Shown: piece by piece, positions 52,242-61,970 of the stretch
How the letters are laid out: each line of letters opens with the position of its first letter
How positions within the stretch are numbered: position 1 is the stretch's first letter
NCBI RefSeq assembly: GCF_016916835.1
Contig: NZ_JAFFIX010000016.1
Span: forward strand, 1 to 64,000
Direction of reading: 5' to 3'
Length of the DNA stretch: 64,000 bases
Source of the DNA: Actinacidiphila bryophytorum
GTDB taxonomy: Bacteria > Actinomycetota > Actinomycetes > Streptomycetales > Streptomycetaceae
The notes under the pieces: model-generated
Databases searched by the model: none
The model's input: only the letters and a program-made list of their open reading frames with translations
What the model was told of the DNA's origin: nothing
Position numbers and translations under genes: made by a program

Positions 52242-53069
52242 TCACCCGGCGTGGGTCGAGAACAGGCCACCGGTGGGTCCCTGCTTGTCGCCGCCCTGCG
52301 CCTTCTTCAGCGCGTTGGCCAGGCCTTCGATGGTCATCGACTGCAGGATGACCTGCCCGTTGCCCTCCAGGGTGGCCAGCGAGAGGCCCTCGCCGCCGAA
52401 GACCGCGTTCATGATGCCCTGCCGGTTCAGGCCGCCGATGCGCTGGACGCCGTACTGGATGCCCTCTTCGAAGGCGACGATGCAGCCGGTGTCGACCTCG
52501 ATGCGGCCGCCGAAGTCGGCGGGGTTGAGGTCGATGAAGTTGCCCGCGCCTGCGATGATCACGGTGCCGTGGCCGGTGAACTTCTCCAGGATGAAGCCCT
52601 CGCCGCCGCTCATGCCCTGCCGCCCGCCCGCGAAGGCGATGCCGAACTGCACGGTCTCCTCGGCGGCCACGAAGGCGTCCTTCTCGGCGAACCAGGCGCG
52701 CGACCCGGTCAGCTCCAGGGCGCGCATCTCGCCGGGCAGCACCCCGGCGAAGCCGACGGTGCCCTCGCCGCCGGAGGCGGTGAAGTACTGGAAGGCCAGC
52801 GACTCGCCGGCCAGCGCCCGCTGGCCCACCTGCATCGCGGTGCCCATGGCCTGCCGCAGCAGGCCGCCCATGCCGCCGCCCTGCTGGCCGACGCCGGGGG
52901 CACCGCCGCCGGCATTGCGGGTGCCGGGGCCGCCGAGGCGGGTCTCCATGGACACGTTGGCGGTCTTGAACAGGAACTTCCCGGCCTCGCAGTAGACCGT
53001 CTGGCCGGGGTTGAGAGTGCAGACGGCCATCTGCATGGCATTGCCGACGATCTGCTGCTGCAGGGTCAC
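52242..53069 (-). CDS. AIM24-family protein
   Basis: A 275-residue beta-rich protein of the AIM24/TIGR00266 family. It has QMAVCTLNPGQTVYCEAGKFLFKTANVSMETRLGGPG near the start and EGFILEKFTGHGTVIIAGAGNFIDLNPADFGGRIEVDTGCIVAFEEGIQYGVQRIGG in the second half. The centre is Gly-rich (GGGMGGLLRQAMG). Function in bacteria is unknown; mitochondrial relatives affect membrane organisation. GTG 53069 has AAGGAG 7 bases upstream; the longer frame is low complexity. It is monocistronic and faces the ROK gene with a 64-base gap. Confidence 0.85.
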   Translation of the reverse strand: MTLQQQIVGNAMQMAVCTLNPGQTVYCEAGKFLFKTANVSMETRLGGPGTRNAGGGAPGVGQQGGGMGGLLRQAMGTAMQVGQRALAGESLAFQYFTASGGEGTVGFAGVLPGEMRALELTGSRAWFAEKDAFVAAEETVQFGIAFAGGRQGMSGGEGFILEKFTGHGTVIIAGAGNFIDLNPADFGGRIEVDTGCIVAFEEGIQYGVQRIGGLNRQGIMNAVFGGEGLSLATLEGNGQVILQSMTIEGLANALKKAQGGDKQGPTGGLFSTHAG

Positions 53070-53133
53070 AGCGGTACTCCTTGGGACGTCCGGGGCCGAA
53101 TGGGGCGATACCGGCGCGCTTCGCGCCGTCCCG

Positions 53134-54429
53134 TCAACGTACCGCCCGGGCGATTCGGTTCCGCAAGGGCCCGGGCTCGCCCTGCCGCTCCCCGTCGGCC
53201 TGGGCGGGCAGGCCGACCGGGCGCTCACCGCCGGTGTCGAGGAAGCGGGCCAGCGGCAGGGTGGCCGCGCCCACGGTGACCGCGTCGGTGCCGAGCCGGC
53301 CCAGCTCGATGGAGGTCTGCGCGCAGGGGTGGTGCAGGGCGTAGGCGGCGGCGACCTCGCGGACGGTGGGCAGGATGCGCGGGCCGAGCATCAGCCCGGC
53401 CCAGCCGCCGATCACGATGCGGTGCGGGTTGAAGAGGTTGATCAGGTCGGCGATGCCCGCGCCCAGGTACTCGGCGGCCTCGGCGAGCAGCGCGTCGGCC
53501 TCCGGGTCCCGGTCGGCGGCGGCCAGCAGTTCGGCGAGCGCGGTCTCCTCGCTGACCCCCTTGGGTGCGCCGGGCCAGCGGCCGAGCAGCGCCTCGGCTC
53601 CGACGTAGGCCTCTAGGCAGCCGCGGGAGCCGCAGCGGCAGGTGCGTCCGCCGACCCGCAGGGTGGTGTGGCCCCACTCCCCCGCGCTGCTGCTCGCCCC
53701 GTGGTAGGGCTTGCCGTTGGTGACGACGCAGGCGCCGACGCCTGAGCCGATGAGCGCGATCACCACGTTGTCCGAGCCGCGTCCGGCGCCGAACCACATC
53801 TCGGCCTGGCCGAGGGTCTTGGCGCCGTTGTCGATGAAGAGCGGCAGCGCGGTCCCGGCCCGCAGCAGCCGGCCCATCGGGACCGCGTCCCAGCCGATGG
53901 TCTGGCCGTGCACGACGACGCCGTCGCCGGGCAGGTCGCCGGGCGCGTCGTCGTGGGCGACGATGCCGGGCACTCCGATGCCGACGCCGAGCACCTCCCG
54001 GTCGTCGATGCCGGCCTCGCGGACGACCGTCTCGATGCCGTCGAGCACGAGGCGTACGACGTGGTCGACGTCGTGGCCGCTGTCGGACAACGGCAGGTCG
54101 GCGGCGGCGAGTTCGGTCAGTGCGAGGTCGAACAGCTCGACCCGCACCCGGGTCTCGCCGACGTCCACGCCGACCACGTAGCCGTACCCCGGGGCCACCT
54201 GGAGCAGGATCCTGGGGCGCCCGCCGTCGGACTCGACGGCGCCGGCCTCCTCGACCATGCCGTCCGCGATCAACTCTCCAACGACGTTACTGATCGACCC
54301 CGCGCTCAGACCCGTGTCCCGGCCCAGCTCCTGCCGGCTCAGGGGACCTTCGAAATACAAATGACGCAGAAGCGATGCACGGTTGCCGCGCCGCAGGTCA
54401 CGTACGGTGCGCTTGCCTCGCTCAGCCAT
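53134..54429 (-). CDS. ROK-family transcriptional repressor
   Basis: A 431-residue ROK protein with an N-terminal winged helix (LRRGNRASLLRHLYFEGPLSRQELGRDTGLSAGSISNVVGELIADGMVEE). The ROK sugar-binding domain follows (VVGVDVGETRVRVELFD, VGIGVPGIV, IDNGAKTLGQAEMWFGAG) with the zinc motif CRCGSRGCLE near residue 270. The presence of the HTH makes it a regulator, presumably of the divergent beta-glucoside operon, with sugar as inducer. ATG 54429 has GGGAGGGAG upstream. A clear operator overlaps the opposite promoter (54503-54523). Confidence 0.9.
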   Translation of the reverse strand: MAERGKRTVRDLRRGNRASLLRHLYFEGPLSRQELGRDTGLSAGSISNVVGELIADGMVEEAGAVESDGGRPRILLQVAPGYGYVVGVDVGETRVRVELFDLALTELAAADLPLSDSGHDVDHVVRLVLDGIETVVREAGIDDREVLGVGIGVPGIVAHDDAPGDLPGDGVVVHGQTIGWDAVPMGRLLRAGTALPLFIDNGAKTLGQAEMWFGAGRGSDNVVIALIGSGVGACVVTNGKPYHGASSSAGEWGHTTLRVGGRTCRCGSRGCLEAYVGAEALLGRWPGAPKGVSEETALAELLAAADRDPEADALLAEAAEYLGAGIADLINLFNPHRIVIGGWAGLMLGPRILPTVREVAAAYALHHPCAQTSIELGRLGTDAVTVGAATLPLARFLDTGGERPVGLPAQADGERQGEPGPLRNRIARAVR

Positions 54430-54479
54430 CTTGTCTCCCTCCCGGGGGGTCCGGCGTGAATCTATCGCTGCACAAGGTC

Positions 54480-54523
54480 TTGACGCCACCTTTTCTCACA
54501 AGTTAAATCACGCCCTGAATTAA
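54480..54523 (+). promoter_or_regulatory. Promoter and operator of the beta-glucoside operon
   Basis: TTGACG (54480-54485) and TTAAAT (54503-54508) are 17 bases apart, a good -35/-10 spacing. The inverted repeat TTAAATCA-N5-TGAATTAA (54503-54523) covers the -10, with 7 of 8 arm positions matching. AT-rich sites in this GC-rich genome typify ROK operators. Repressor binding would occlude RNA polymerase. Confidence 0.75.
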
Positions 54524-54576
54524 GACACAGGCGCTGTTCACTTCCTGAAGCGATCCCACCTGAGAGGGAACCCGTC

Positions 54577-55938
54577 ATGCGCTCTTCCAGCACCTCCAGC
54601 AGACTCGTTGCGGCCACCGCCCTCGTGGCCGCGCTGGGTCTGACCCTCGCCGCGTGCGGCGGCGGCTCCGACGACGACAGCAGCGGCAGCTCCTCCGGCG
54701 GCAAGACCGCCGACGCCAACAGCCTCAAGGGCCAGACGATCACGTACTGGGCCAGCAACCAGGGCACCAGCCTCGACGCCGACAAGAAGACCCTGACCAC
54801 CGAGCTGGACAAGTTCACGGCGCAGACGGGCATCAAGGTCAAGCTGGAGGTCATCGGCTGGGCGGACCTGCTCAACCGCATCTTGGCGGCGGCCACCTCC
54901 GGCCAGGGTCCCGACGTGCTCAACATCGGCAACACCTGGTCCGCCTCGCTGCAGGCCACCGGCGCCCTCATGCCGTGGGACGACGCCGCCTTCCAGACCA
55001 TCGGCGGCAAGGACCGGTTCGCCCCGGCCGCGATCGCCTCGGCGGGTGCCGCGGGCCAGGACCCGGCCGCCGTGCCGCTGTACTCGATGGCGTACGGCCT
55101 GTACTACAACAAGAAGATGTTCGCCGACGCGGGGATCGCCAACCCGCCCACCACGTGGGACGAGTTGGTCGCGGACGGCAAGAAGCTCACCAAGGACGGC
55201 CACTACGGCATCGCCGTCGAGGGCGCCAACGGTGCGGAGAACATCCACCACATCTTCGTGCTCGCCAAGCAGCGCGGCGCCAGCTGGTTCGACGACAAGG
55301 GCGCGCCGACCTTCACCGGGCCGCAGCAGGTCGCGGCGGTCAAGCAGTACGTCGACTTCATCGCGAACGACAAGATCGCGGCGAAGGGCAACGCCGAGTA
55401 CGTGCAGAACCAGACCATCACCGACTTCGCCACCGGCAAGGCCGCGATGATGATGTGGCAGACCGCCTCGGCCTCGATCGCCTCGCACGGCATGAAGCCC
55501 GACCAGTACGGCGTGGTGCCGGTTCCGACGCAGACCGCGGGCGCCACCGGTGACGCCGGTGTGACCTCCATGGTCGCCGGCATCAACATGGCCATCTTCA
55601 AGGACACCAAGCACAAGGACGCCGCCGAGGCGTTCGTGAAGTTCATGACGAGCACCGCCGAGCAGAAGTCGCTCAACGGCACCTACGGCTCGATCCCGCC
55701 GGTCCTCGAGGCGCAGAGCGACCCGGCCTTCCAGACCCCGGACCTGAAGGTGCTGGCCCAGGTGCTGCAGAAGTCGGCCGCGCCGCTGCCGCAGGTGGCC
55801 AACGAAAGCCAGTTCGAGAACCTGGTCGGCCCCGCCGTCAAGAGCCTGTTCGCCGACGCCGCCGCCGGCAAGCCCGTGACGGACGACTCCGTCAAGGCCG
55901 CGCTGACCAAGGCGCAGCAGCAGATGCCCGCGTCGTAA
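54577..55938 (+). CDS. CUT1 sugar-binding lipoprotein
   Basis: A 453-residue extracellular solute-binding protein type 1. The signal RLVAATALVAALGLTLAACGGG has lipobox LAAC near residue 26, followed by a Ser/Gly linker. The mature protein has ITYWASNQGTSLDADKKTLTTELDKFTAQTGIKVKLEVIGWADLL and GPDVLNIGNTWSASLQATGAL, typical of the oligosaccharide group. The GH1 gene in the operon points to a beta-linked disaccharide such as cellobiose. It is the first gene of the operon, 54 bases after the operator, with AGAGGG upstream of ATG 54577. Confidence 0.9.
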   Translation: MRSSSTSSRLVAATALVAALGLTLAACGGGSDDDSSGSSSGGKTADANSLKGQTITYWASNQGTSLDADKKTLTTELDKFTAQTGIKVKLEVIGWADLLNRILAAATSGQGPDVLNIGNTWSASLQATGALMPWDDAAFQTIGGKDRFAPAAIASAGAAGQDPAAVPLYSMAYGLYYNKKMFADAGIANPPTTWDELVADGKKLTKDGHYGIAVEGANGAENIHHIFVLAKQRGASWFDDKGAPTFTGPQQVAAVKQYVDFIANDKIAAKGNAEYVQNQTITDFATGKAAMMMWQTASASIASHGMKPDQYGVVPVPTQTAGATGDAGVTSMVAGINMAIFKDTKHKDAAEAFVKFMTSTAEQKSLNGTYGSIPPVLEAQSDPAFQTPDLKVLAQVLQKSAAPLPQVANESQFENLVGPAVKSLFADAAAGKPVTDDSVKAALTKAQQQMPAS

Positions 55939-55954
55939 GGATCGGCTCTCCTCC

Positions 55955-56959
55955 ATGACTGCCACCGCCCCCCCGAGGCGTGCGCCCGAAGCCGGCCCCA
56001 GCAGCGGCAAGTCCGCTGCCGGGGGCCGGCTCCGGCCGCGTATCGTCGAACGGCTCCGCCAAGGCGGACTGCCGTACCTCCTCCTGCTGCCCGCCATTCT
56101 CGCCGAACTGCTGATCCACATCGTGCCGATGTTCTTCGGCATCCTGATCAGCTTCAAGAACCTGACGCTGTTCTACATCCACCACTGGAACACCGCCCCC
56201 TGGGCGGGCTTCGACAACTACAAGGCCGCGGTCAAGATCCACCAGCCGATCGGCCAGGCACTGCTGCACTCGTTCTGGGTGACGCTGTCCTACACCCTGC
56301 TGTCGGTGGCCCTGTCCTGGCTGCTCGGCACCGCCGCGGCGATCCTGCTGCAGGACAAGTTCCGCGGCCGAGGCCTGATCCGCACCATCTTCCTGGTGCC
56401 CTACGCGCTCCCCGCGTACGCGGCACTGATCACCTGGACCTTCATGTTCCAGCAGGACACCGGTCTGGTGAACCACGTCCTGCACGACCAGTTGCATGTG
56501 ACGTCGAGCAAGTCCTTCTGGCTGATCGGCGACAACAGCTTCTGGGCGATGGTCGTCGTGTCGGTCTGGAAGTCCTGGCCGTTCGCCTTCCTGGCGCTGA
56601 TGGCCGGTCTGCAGAACATCCCCCGCGAGCTGTACGAAGCCGCCGCCATGGACGGCGCGGGTGTCTGGCAGCAGATCAGGAAGATCACCATGCCGTCGCT
56701 GCGGCCGGTGAACCAGGTGATCGTCCTGGTGCTCTTCCTGTGGACGTTCAACGACTTCAACACGCCGTTCGTGATGTTCGGTCAGAACCCGCCGCACCAG
56801 GCGGACCTGATCTCGATCCACATCTACCAGTCCTCGTTCATCAACTGGAACTTCGGCTCCGGCTCGGCGATGTCGGTCCTGCTGCTGCTCTTCCTGCTCG
56901 TGGTGACGGCCGTGTACCTGCTGGTCACGTCCAGGGGAAGGAGCGAGAACGATGTCTAG
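55955..56959 (+). CDS. CUT1 sugar ABC transporter permease (MalF-like)
   Basis: A 334-residue permease with six helices after a Pro/Ala-rich cytoplasmic N-terminus. The coupling loop LYEAAAMDGAGVWQQIRKITMPSLRP is the MalF-type EAA motif. It follows the binding protein by 16 bases and overlaps the next gene by 8 bases. No ATPase is encoded here; the shared multiple-sugar ATPase MsiK probably serves. Confidence 0.9.
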   Translation: MTATAPPRRAPEAGPSSGKSAAGGRLRPRIVERLRQGGLPYLLLLPAILAELLIHIVPMFFGILISFKNLTLFYIHHWNTAPWAGFDNYKAAVKIHQPIGQALLHSFWVTLSYTLLSVALSWLLGTAAAILLQDKFRGRGLIRTIFLVPYALPAYAALITWTFMFQQDTGLVNHVLHDQLHVTSSKSFWLIGDNSFWAMVVVSVWKSWPFAFLALMAGLQNIPRELYEAAAMDGAGVWQQIRKITMPSLRPVNQVIVLVLFLWTFNDFNTPFVMFGQNPPHQADLISIHIYQSSFINWNFGSGSAMSVLLLLFLLVVTAVYLLVTSRGRSENDV

Positions 56960-57821
56960 GTTCACCGACCAGCCGTCGCCGATGGCGCAGCCGAAGTCCT
57001 TCCTGTGGACCCGGCGGGTCGTCCTGACGCTGCTGCTGGCCTTCGTGCTGGTCCCCGTGTACGTCATGCTCAGCTCGTCCCTGAAGAGCCTCCAGGACGT
57101 GCAGGGCTCGTTCAAGTGGATCCCGCACAGCCTGACGTTCAAGCCGTACATCGACATCTGGAAGACGATCCCGCTCGCGCACTACTTCGTGAACTCGGTG
57201 ATCGTCTGCGTCAGCGCCACGGTCTTCTCCGTGGTCCTGGCGATCTTCGCCGCGTACGGGGTGAGCCGCTACCGGTTCATGGGCCGCAAGGTCTTCACCG
57301 TGACGGTGCTGTCCACCCAGATGTTCCCCGGCATCCTGTTCCTGCTGCCGCTGTACCTGATCTTCGTCAACATCGGCAACAGCACGGGCATCACGCTCAA
57401 CGGCAGCAGGCTCGGCCTGATCATCACCTACCTCACCTTCTCGCTGCCCTTCTCCATCTGGATGCTCGCGGGCTACTTCGACTCGATCCCGCGGGATCTG
57501 GACGAAGCCGCGAAGGTGGACGGCTGCGGCGCCCTGGGCGCGCTCTTCCGCGTCGTCGTCCCTGCCGCGGTTCCCGGCATCGTCGCCGTGAGCGTCTACG
57601 CGTTCATGACGGCCTGGGGCGAGGTGCTGTTCGCGTCGGTCATGACCAACGAGTCCACCAGGACACTGGCGGTCGGCCTGCGCGAGTACGCCACCCAGAA
57701 CGACGTGTACTGGAACCAGGTCATGGCCGCATCCATCGTCGTCAGCATCCCCGTGGTCGCCGGATTCCTGCTCCTGCAGCGTTACCTCGTCGCCGGGCTG
57801 ACCGCCGGCGCCGTCAAGTAA
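56952..57821 (+). CDS. CUT1 sugar ABC transporter permease (MalG-like)
   Basis: A 289-residue permease with six helices. The coupling loop is DLDEAAKVDGCGALGALFRVVVPAAVPG, and the C-terminus is LLLQRYLVAGLTAGAVK, which is characteristic of MalG. It pairs with the preceding MalF-like protein and overlaps it by 8 bases. The GH1 gene starts 20 bases later. Confidence 0.9.
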   Translation: MSRFTDQPSPMAQPKSFLWTRRVVLTLLLAFVLVPVYVMLSSSLKSLQDVQGSFKWIPHSLTFKPYIDIWKTIPLAHYFVNSVIVCVSATVFSVVLAIFAAYGVSRYRFMGRKVFTVTVLSTQMFPGILFLLPLYLIFVNIGNSTGITLNGSRLGLIITYLTFSLPFSIWMLAGYFDSIPRDLDEAAKVDGCGALGALFRVVVPAAVPGIVAVSVYAFMTAWGEVLFASVMTNESTRTLAVGLREYATQNDVYWNQVMAASIVVSIPVVAGFLLLQRYLVAGLTAGAVK

Positions 57822-57841
57822 CCCCTCCCGAAAGGCAGCTT

Positions 57842-59197
<1,356 letters not shown>

Positions 59198-59216
59198 CGG
59201 CTCCGCCCGCACGGGC

Positions 59217-59263
59217 GTACGAGGGGTGACGCCACCGGTCCGCCGGTGCGTCACCCCTCGTAC
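59217..59263. terminator. Bidirectional terminator hairpin
   Basis: GTACGAGGGGTGACGCCACC and GG at 59217-59238 pair with the inverted arm at 59243-59263 with one bulged base, giving a 21-bp stem and a TCCG loop. It lies between the convergent beta-glucosidase and allantoinase genes, a position expected for two-way termination. Confidence 0.85.
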
Positions 59264-59286
59264 GTGGGTGCGGCAGTCGGGCCGGC

Positions 59287-60633
59287 CTACGGGTGGCGGG
59301 CGCTGAGCAGCCGGCCGCGCGGCGGCCCGGTGACCGCACCGTCCACGGCGATCCGCTCGCCGCGCAGCCAGCTGCTGCGGACCACGCCGTGCAGGGTGCG
59401 GCCCGCGTAGGCGGTGATCGGGTTGCGGTGCCGCAGCCGGGCCGGGTCGACGGTGAAGACCGCGTCCGGGTCGACCACCGCGAAGTCGGCGTCGCGCCCG
59501 GCGGCGACGGCGCCCTTGGCGGGCAGGCCCGCCAGCGCCGCGGGTCCCGCCGACATCCAGCGGGCCACGTCGGCCAGGGTGTGGCCGCGGCGGCGGGCCT
59601 CGGTCCACACCGCGGACAGGCCCAGTTGGAGTGAGGAGATGCCGCCCCAGGCGGCGGCGAAGTCCCCGGTGTCCTTCGCCTTGAGGCCGATCGTGGAGGG
59701 CGAGTGGTCGGAGACGACGCAGTCGATCGTGCCGTCGGCGAGCGCCTGCCACAGCGCGTCCTGGTTGGCGGCCTCCCTGATCGGCGGGCAGCACTTGAAC
59801 TCCGTGGCCCCGTCCGGGACTTCCTCCGCGGTCAGGGTCAGGAAGTGCGGGCAGGTCTCCACCGTCACGCGCACGCCGTCGCGCTTGGCGGCGGCGATCA
59901 GCGGCAGGGCGGAGGCGGACGACAGGTGCAGGACGTGGATGCGCGCGTCCAGCTTGGCCGCGAAGGCGACCAGGCCCTCCACGGCCCGGTCTTCCGCGGC
60001 CGGCGGCCGGGAGGCGAGGAAGTCGGCGTAGCGGCGGCCCGGGCGCTGCGGGGCGCCGCCGATCGTGCCGGGGTCCTCGGCGTGCACGATCAGCAGGCCG
60101 CCGAAGCCGGTGAGTTCGGCCAGCGCCGCCTCGACCTCCGGCGGGGTCAGCTGCGGGAACTCGTCCACGCCGGACGGCAGCAGGAAGCACTTGAAGCCGA
60201 AGACGCCCGCCTCGTGCAGCGGGCGCAGGTCGGGGAGGTTGCCCGGCACCGCGCCGCCCCAGAAGCCGACGTCGGTGTGCACCTTGCCGCGGGCCGTGGC
60301 GCGTTTGACGTCCAGGTGGGCGGTGGTCGTGGTGGGCGGGATGCTGTTCAGCGGCATGTCCACCACCGTCGTCACACCGCCTGCCGCGGCGGCCGCGGTG
60401 GCCGTCGCGAAGCCCTCCCACTCGGTGCGGCCCGGGTCGTTGATGTGCACGTGGCTGTCCACCAGGCCCGGCAGCAGGACGTCGTCGCCGAGGTCCACGA
60501 CCTCGGCGCCGCGGGGCGGCGGCGCGTCGTGCGCGCGGACCGCGGTGATGGTGCCGCCCCGCACCTCGACGGCGGCCGGGCGCTCGCCCTCCGGGGTCAC
60601 GACGCGGGTGGAGCGCAGCACCAGTTCCTGCAC
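59287..60633 (-). CDS. allB: Allantoinase
   Basis: A 448-residue cyclic amidohydrolase. The zinc motif is His61/His63 (LVDSHVHINDPGRTEWEGF), the carbamylated lysine Lys148 (GVFGFKCFLLPSG), and later ligands are in IVHAEDP, VLHLSSA and VVSDHSPST. The DPGRTEWEGF and NSIPPTTT segments favour allantoinase over dihydroorotase or hydantoinase. It opens allantoin to allantoate, and works with the divergent IclR regulator. GTG 60633 has GGAGG 8 bases upstream. Allantoicase and other genes of purine breakdown are not seen in the window. Confidence 0.92.
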   Translation of the reverse strand: MQELVLRSTRVVTPEGERPAAVEVRGGTITAVRAHDAPPPRGAEVVDLGDDVLLPGLVDSHVHINDPGRTEWEGFATATAAAAAGGVTTVVDMPLNSIPPTTTTAHLDVKRATARGKVHTDVGFWGGAVPGNLPDLRPLHEAGVFGFKCFLLPSGVDEFPQLTPPEVEAALAELTGFGGLLIVHAEDPGTIGGAPQRPGRRYADFLASRPPAAEDRAVEGLVAFAAKLDARIHVLHLSSASALPLIAAAKRDGVRVTVETCPHFLTLTAEEVPDGATEFKCCPPIREAANQDALWQALADGTIDCVVSDHSPSTIGLKAKDTGDFAAAWGGISSLQLGLSAVWTEARRRGHTLADVARWMSAGPAALAGLPAKGAVAAGRDADFAVVDPDAVFTVDPARLRHRNPITAYAGRTLHGVVRSSWLRGERIAVDGAVTGPPRGRLLSARHP

Positions 60634-60661
60634 GGGGTGACCTCCGGTCGGGGGCAGAAAT

Positions 60662-60676
60662 TCAACGTTCTGTTGA
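60662..60676. promoter_or_regulatory. Inverted repeat, candidate AllR operator
   Basis: TCAACGTTCTGTTGA (60662-60676) is a 5+5 inverted repeat with a 5-base centre, 29 bases from the allantoinase start and about 100 bases from the IclR start. IclR proteins of the allantoin pathway usually bind such repeats between divergent genes. Confidence 0.55.
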
Positions 60677-60774
60677 CGGACATGGTGGATACCCTTCGCC
60701 CGGGCGTCAAGAGCGGTACGATTCCGCACAGCGAAAGTCACCTTCCGCGAGGAATGGACCAGAGGGGATCGCAC

Positions 60775-61548
60775 GTGTCTGCTGACCGCGCCGGGGGCGT
60801 CCAGTCCCTCGAACGGGCCTTCGACCTGCTGGAGCGGATGGCCGACGCGGGCGGCGAGGTGGGGCTGAGCGAGCTGTCCGCGAGCAGCGGCCTGCCGCTG
60901 CCCACCATCCACCGGCTTATGCGGACCCTGCTGGCCAGCGGATACGTACGCCAGCAGGCCAACCGTCGCTATGCGCTCGGGCCGCGGCTCATCCGGCTCG
61001 GCGAGACCGCCTCCCGGCTGCTCGGCACCTGGGCGCGGCCCTACCTCGCCGAACTGGTCGAGGCGACCGGCGAGACCGCCAACATGGCGCTGCTCGACGG
61101 GGACGAGGTCGTGTACGTCGCGCAGGTGCCCTCGCGGCACTCCATGCGGATGTTCACCGAGGTCGGGCGGCGCGTGCTACCGCACTCCACCGGGGTCGGC
61201 AAGGCGCTGCTCGCTCAGGTGCCGCCCGCGCAGGTGCGGGCGCTGCTGGCCCGCACCGGGATGCCCGCGGCCACCGAGCGCACCATCACCGAGCCGGACG
61301 CCTTCCTCGCCGAGCTGGAACGCATCCGGCTCGCCGGTTACGCCGTCGACGACGGCGAGCAGGAGGCCGGGGTGCGGTGCCTGGCGGTCAGCGTACCGGG
61401 GTCTCCGACGGCCGCGGCGATCTCCATCTCCGGGCCCGCGGGGCGGGTCACCGAGGCCGCCACCGAGAAGATCGTGCCCGTACTGCACGGGGTGGCCGGG
61501 GAGTTGGCGCAGGCGCTGAGCAGTGCCTCCGCCTCTACTGGCGGGTGA
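60775..61548 (+). CDS. allR: IclR-family regulator, probably AllR
   Basis: A 257-residue IclR regulator. The winged helix is QSLERAFDLLERMADAGGEVGLSELSASSGLPLPTIHRLMRTLLASGYVRQQANRRYALG; the effector domain starts near residue 75 and includes the typical GVGKALLAQVPP and AISISGPAGRVT segments. Divergent position to allantoinase makes repression of allantoin catabolism, relieved by a pathway intermediate, very likely. GTG 60775 has AGAGGGG 7 bases upstream; ATG 60754 in frame is possible but its site is too close. The 3' end overlaps the opposing small gene by 14 bases. Confidence 0.87.
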   Translation: MSADRAGGVQSLERAFDLLERMADAGGEVGLSELSASSGLPLPTIHRLMRTLLASGYVRQQANRRYALGPRLIRLGETASRLLGTWARPYLAELVEATGETANMALLDGDEVVYVAQVPSRHSMRMFTEVGRRVLPHSTGVGKALLAQVPPAQVRALLARTGMPAATERTITEPDAFLAELERIRLAGYAVDDGEQEAGVRCLAVSVPGSPTAAAISISGPAGRVTEAATEKIVPVLHGVAGELAQALSSASASTGG

Positions 61549-61858
61549 GGTGCGCCTCCACGGCCTCGCGCAATGCCGCCAGCGGGGCCGTCAGCGCGCT
61601 CACCGAGCCGAGCGCTGCCGCGACCAGCAGCAGCGAGTGCCGCAGCTGGTCCGGCGCCGGGGCGCCGGCTGCCTGCCGGGCCAGCGCGGCGAGTTCGACC
61701 TCCGCGACGGCGCGGTCGGGTAAGGCGGGACGGTAGGCCGCCAGGTCCCGCTCCAGGCGGGCCACCGCGGCGGGTAAGTCCGCGCCGCCACCGTTCACCG
61801 TACGTACGTCCGATCCGCTGCGGTCCGCGCCGACCACATGCGTCTCCCCCACCACCAT
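61535..61858 (-). CDS. Small helical protein, DUF5955-like
   Basis: A 107-residue protein that resembles a small actinobacterial family I recall as DUF5955. After a variable N-terminus (VRTVNGGGADLP) there are two or three amphipathic helices: AAVARLERDLAAYRPALPDRAVAEVELAALARQAAG and DQLRHSLLLVAAALGSVSALTAPLAALREAVEAHL. Related short proteins occur beside kinases or in conservon-type loci, but nothing here proves a function. Start ATG 61858 or GTG 61837 (which has GGGGGAG 7 bases upstream) is possible. It converges on the IclR gene with a 14-base overlap. Confidence 0.65.
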   Translation of the reverse strand: MVVGETHVVGADRSGSDVRTVNGGGADLPAAVARLERDLAAYRPALPDRAVAEVELAALARQAAGAPAPDQLRHSLLLVAAALGSVSALTAPLAALREAVEAHLTRQ

Positions 61859-61970
61859 GTGCCCCTGCCTCACACGTACTCAGGCCCCGGCGCCTCCGAG
61901 TCATGGGGTCCGGGGTCGATCAGTTAACGCGACAGGGCGCTTTCGCGCCACAGGGTCGGCGAAATCTGCG

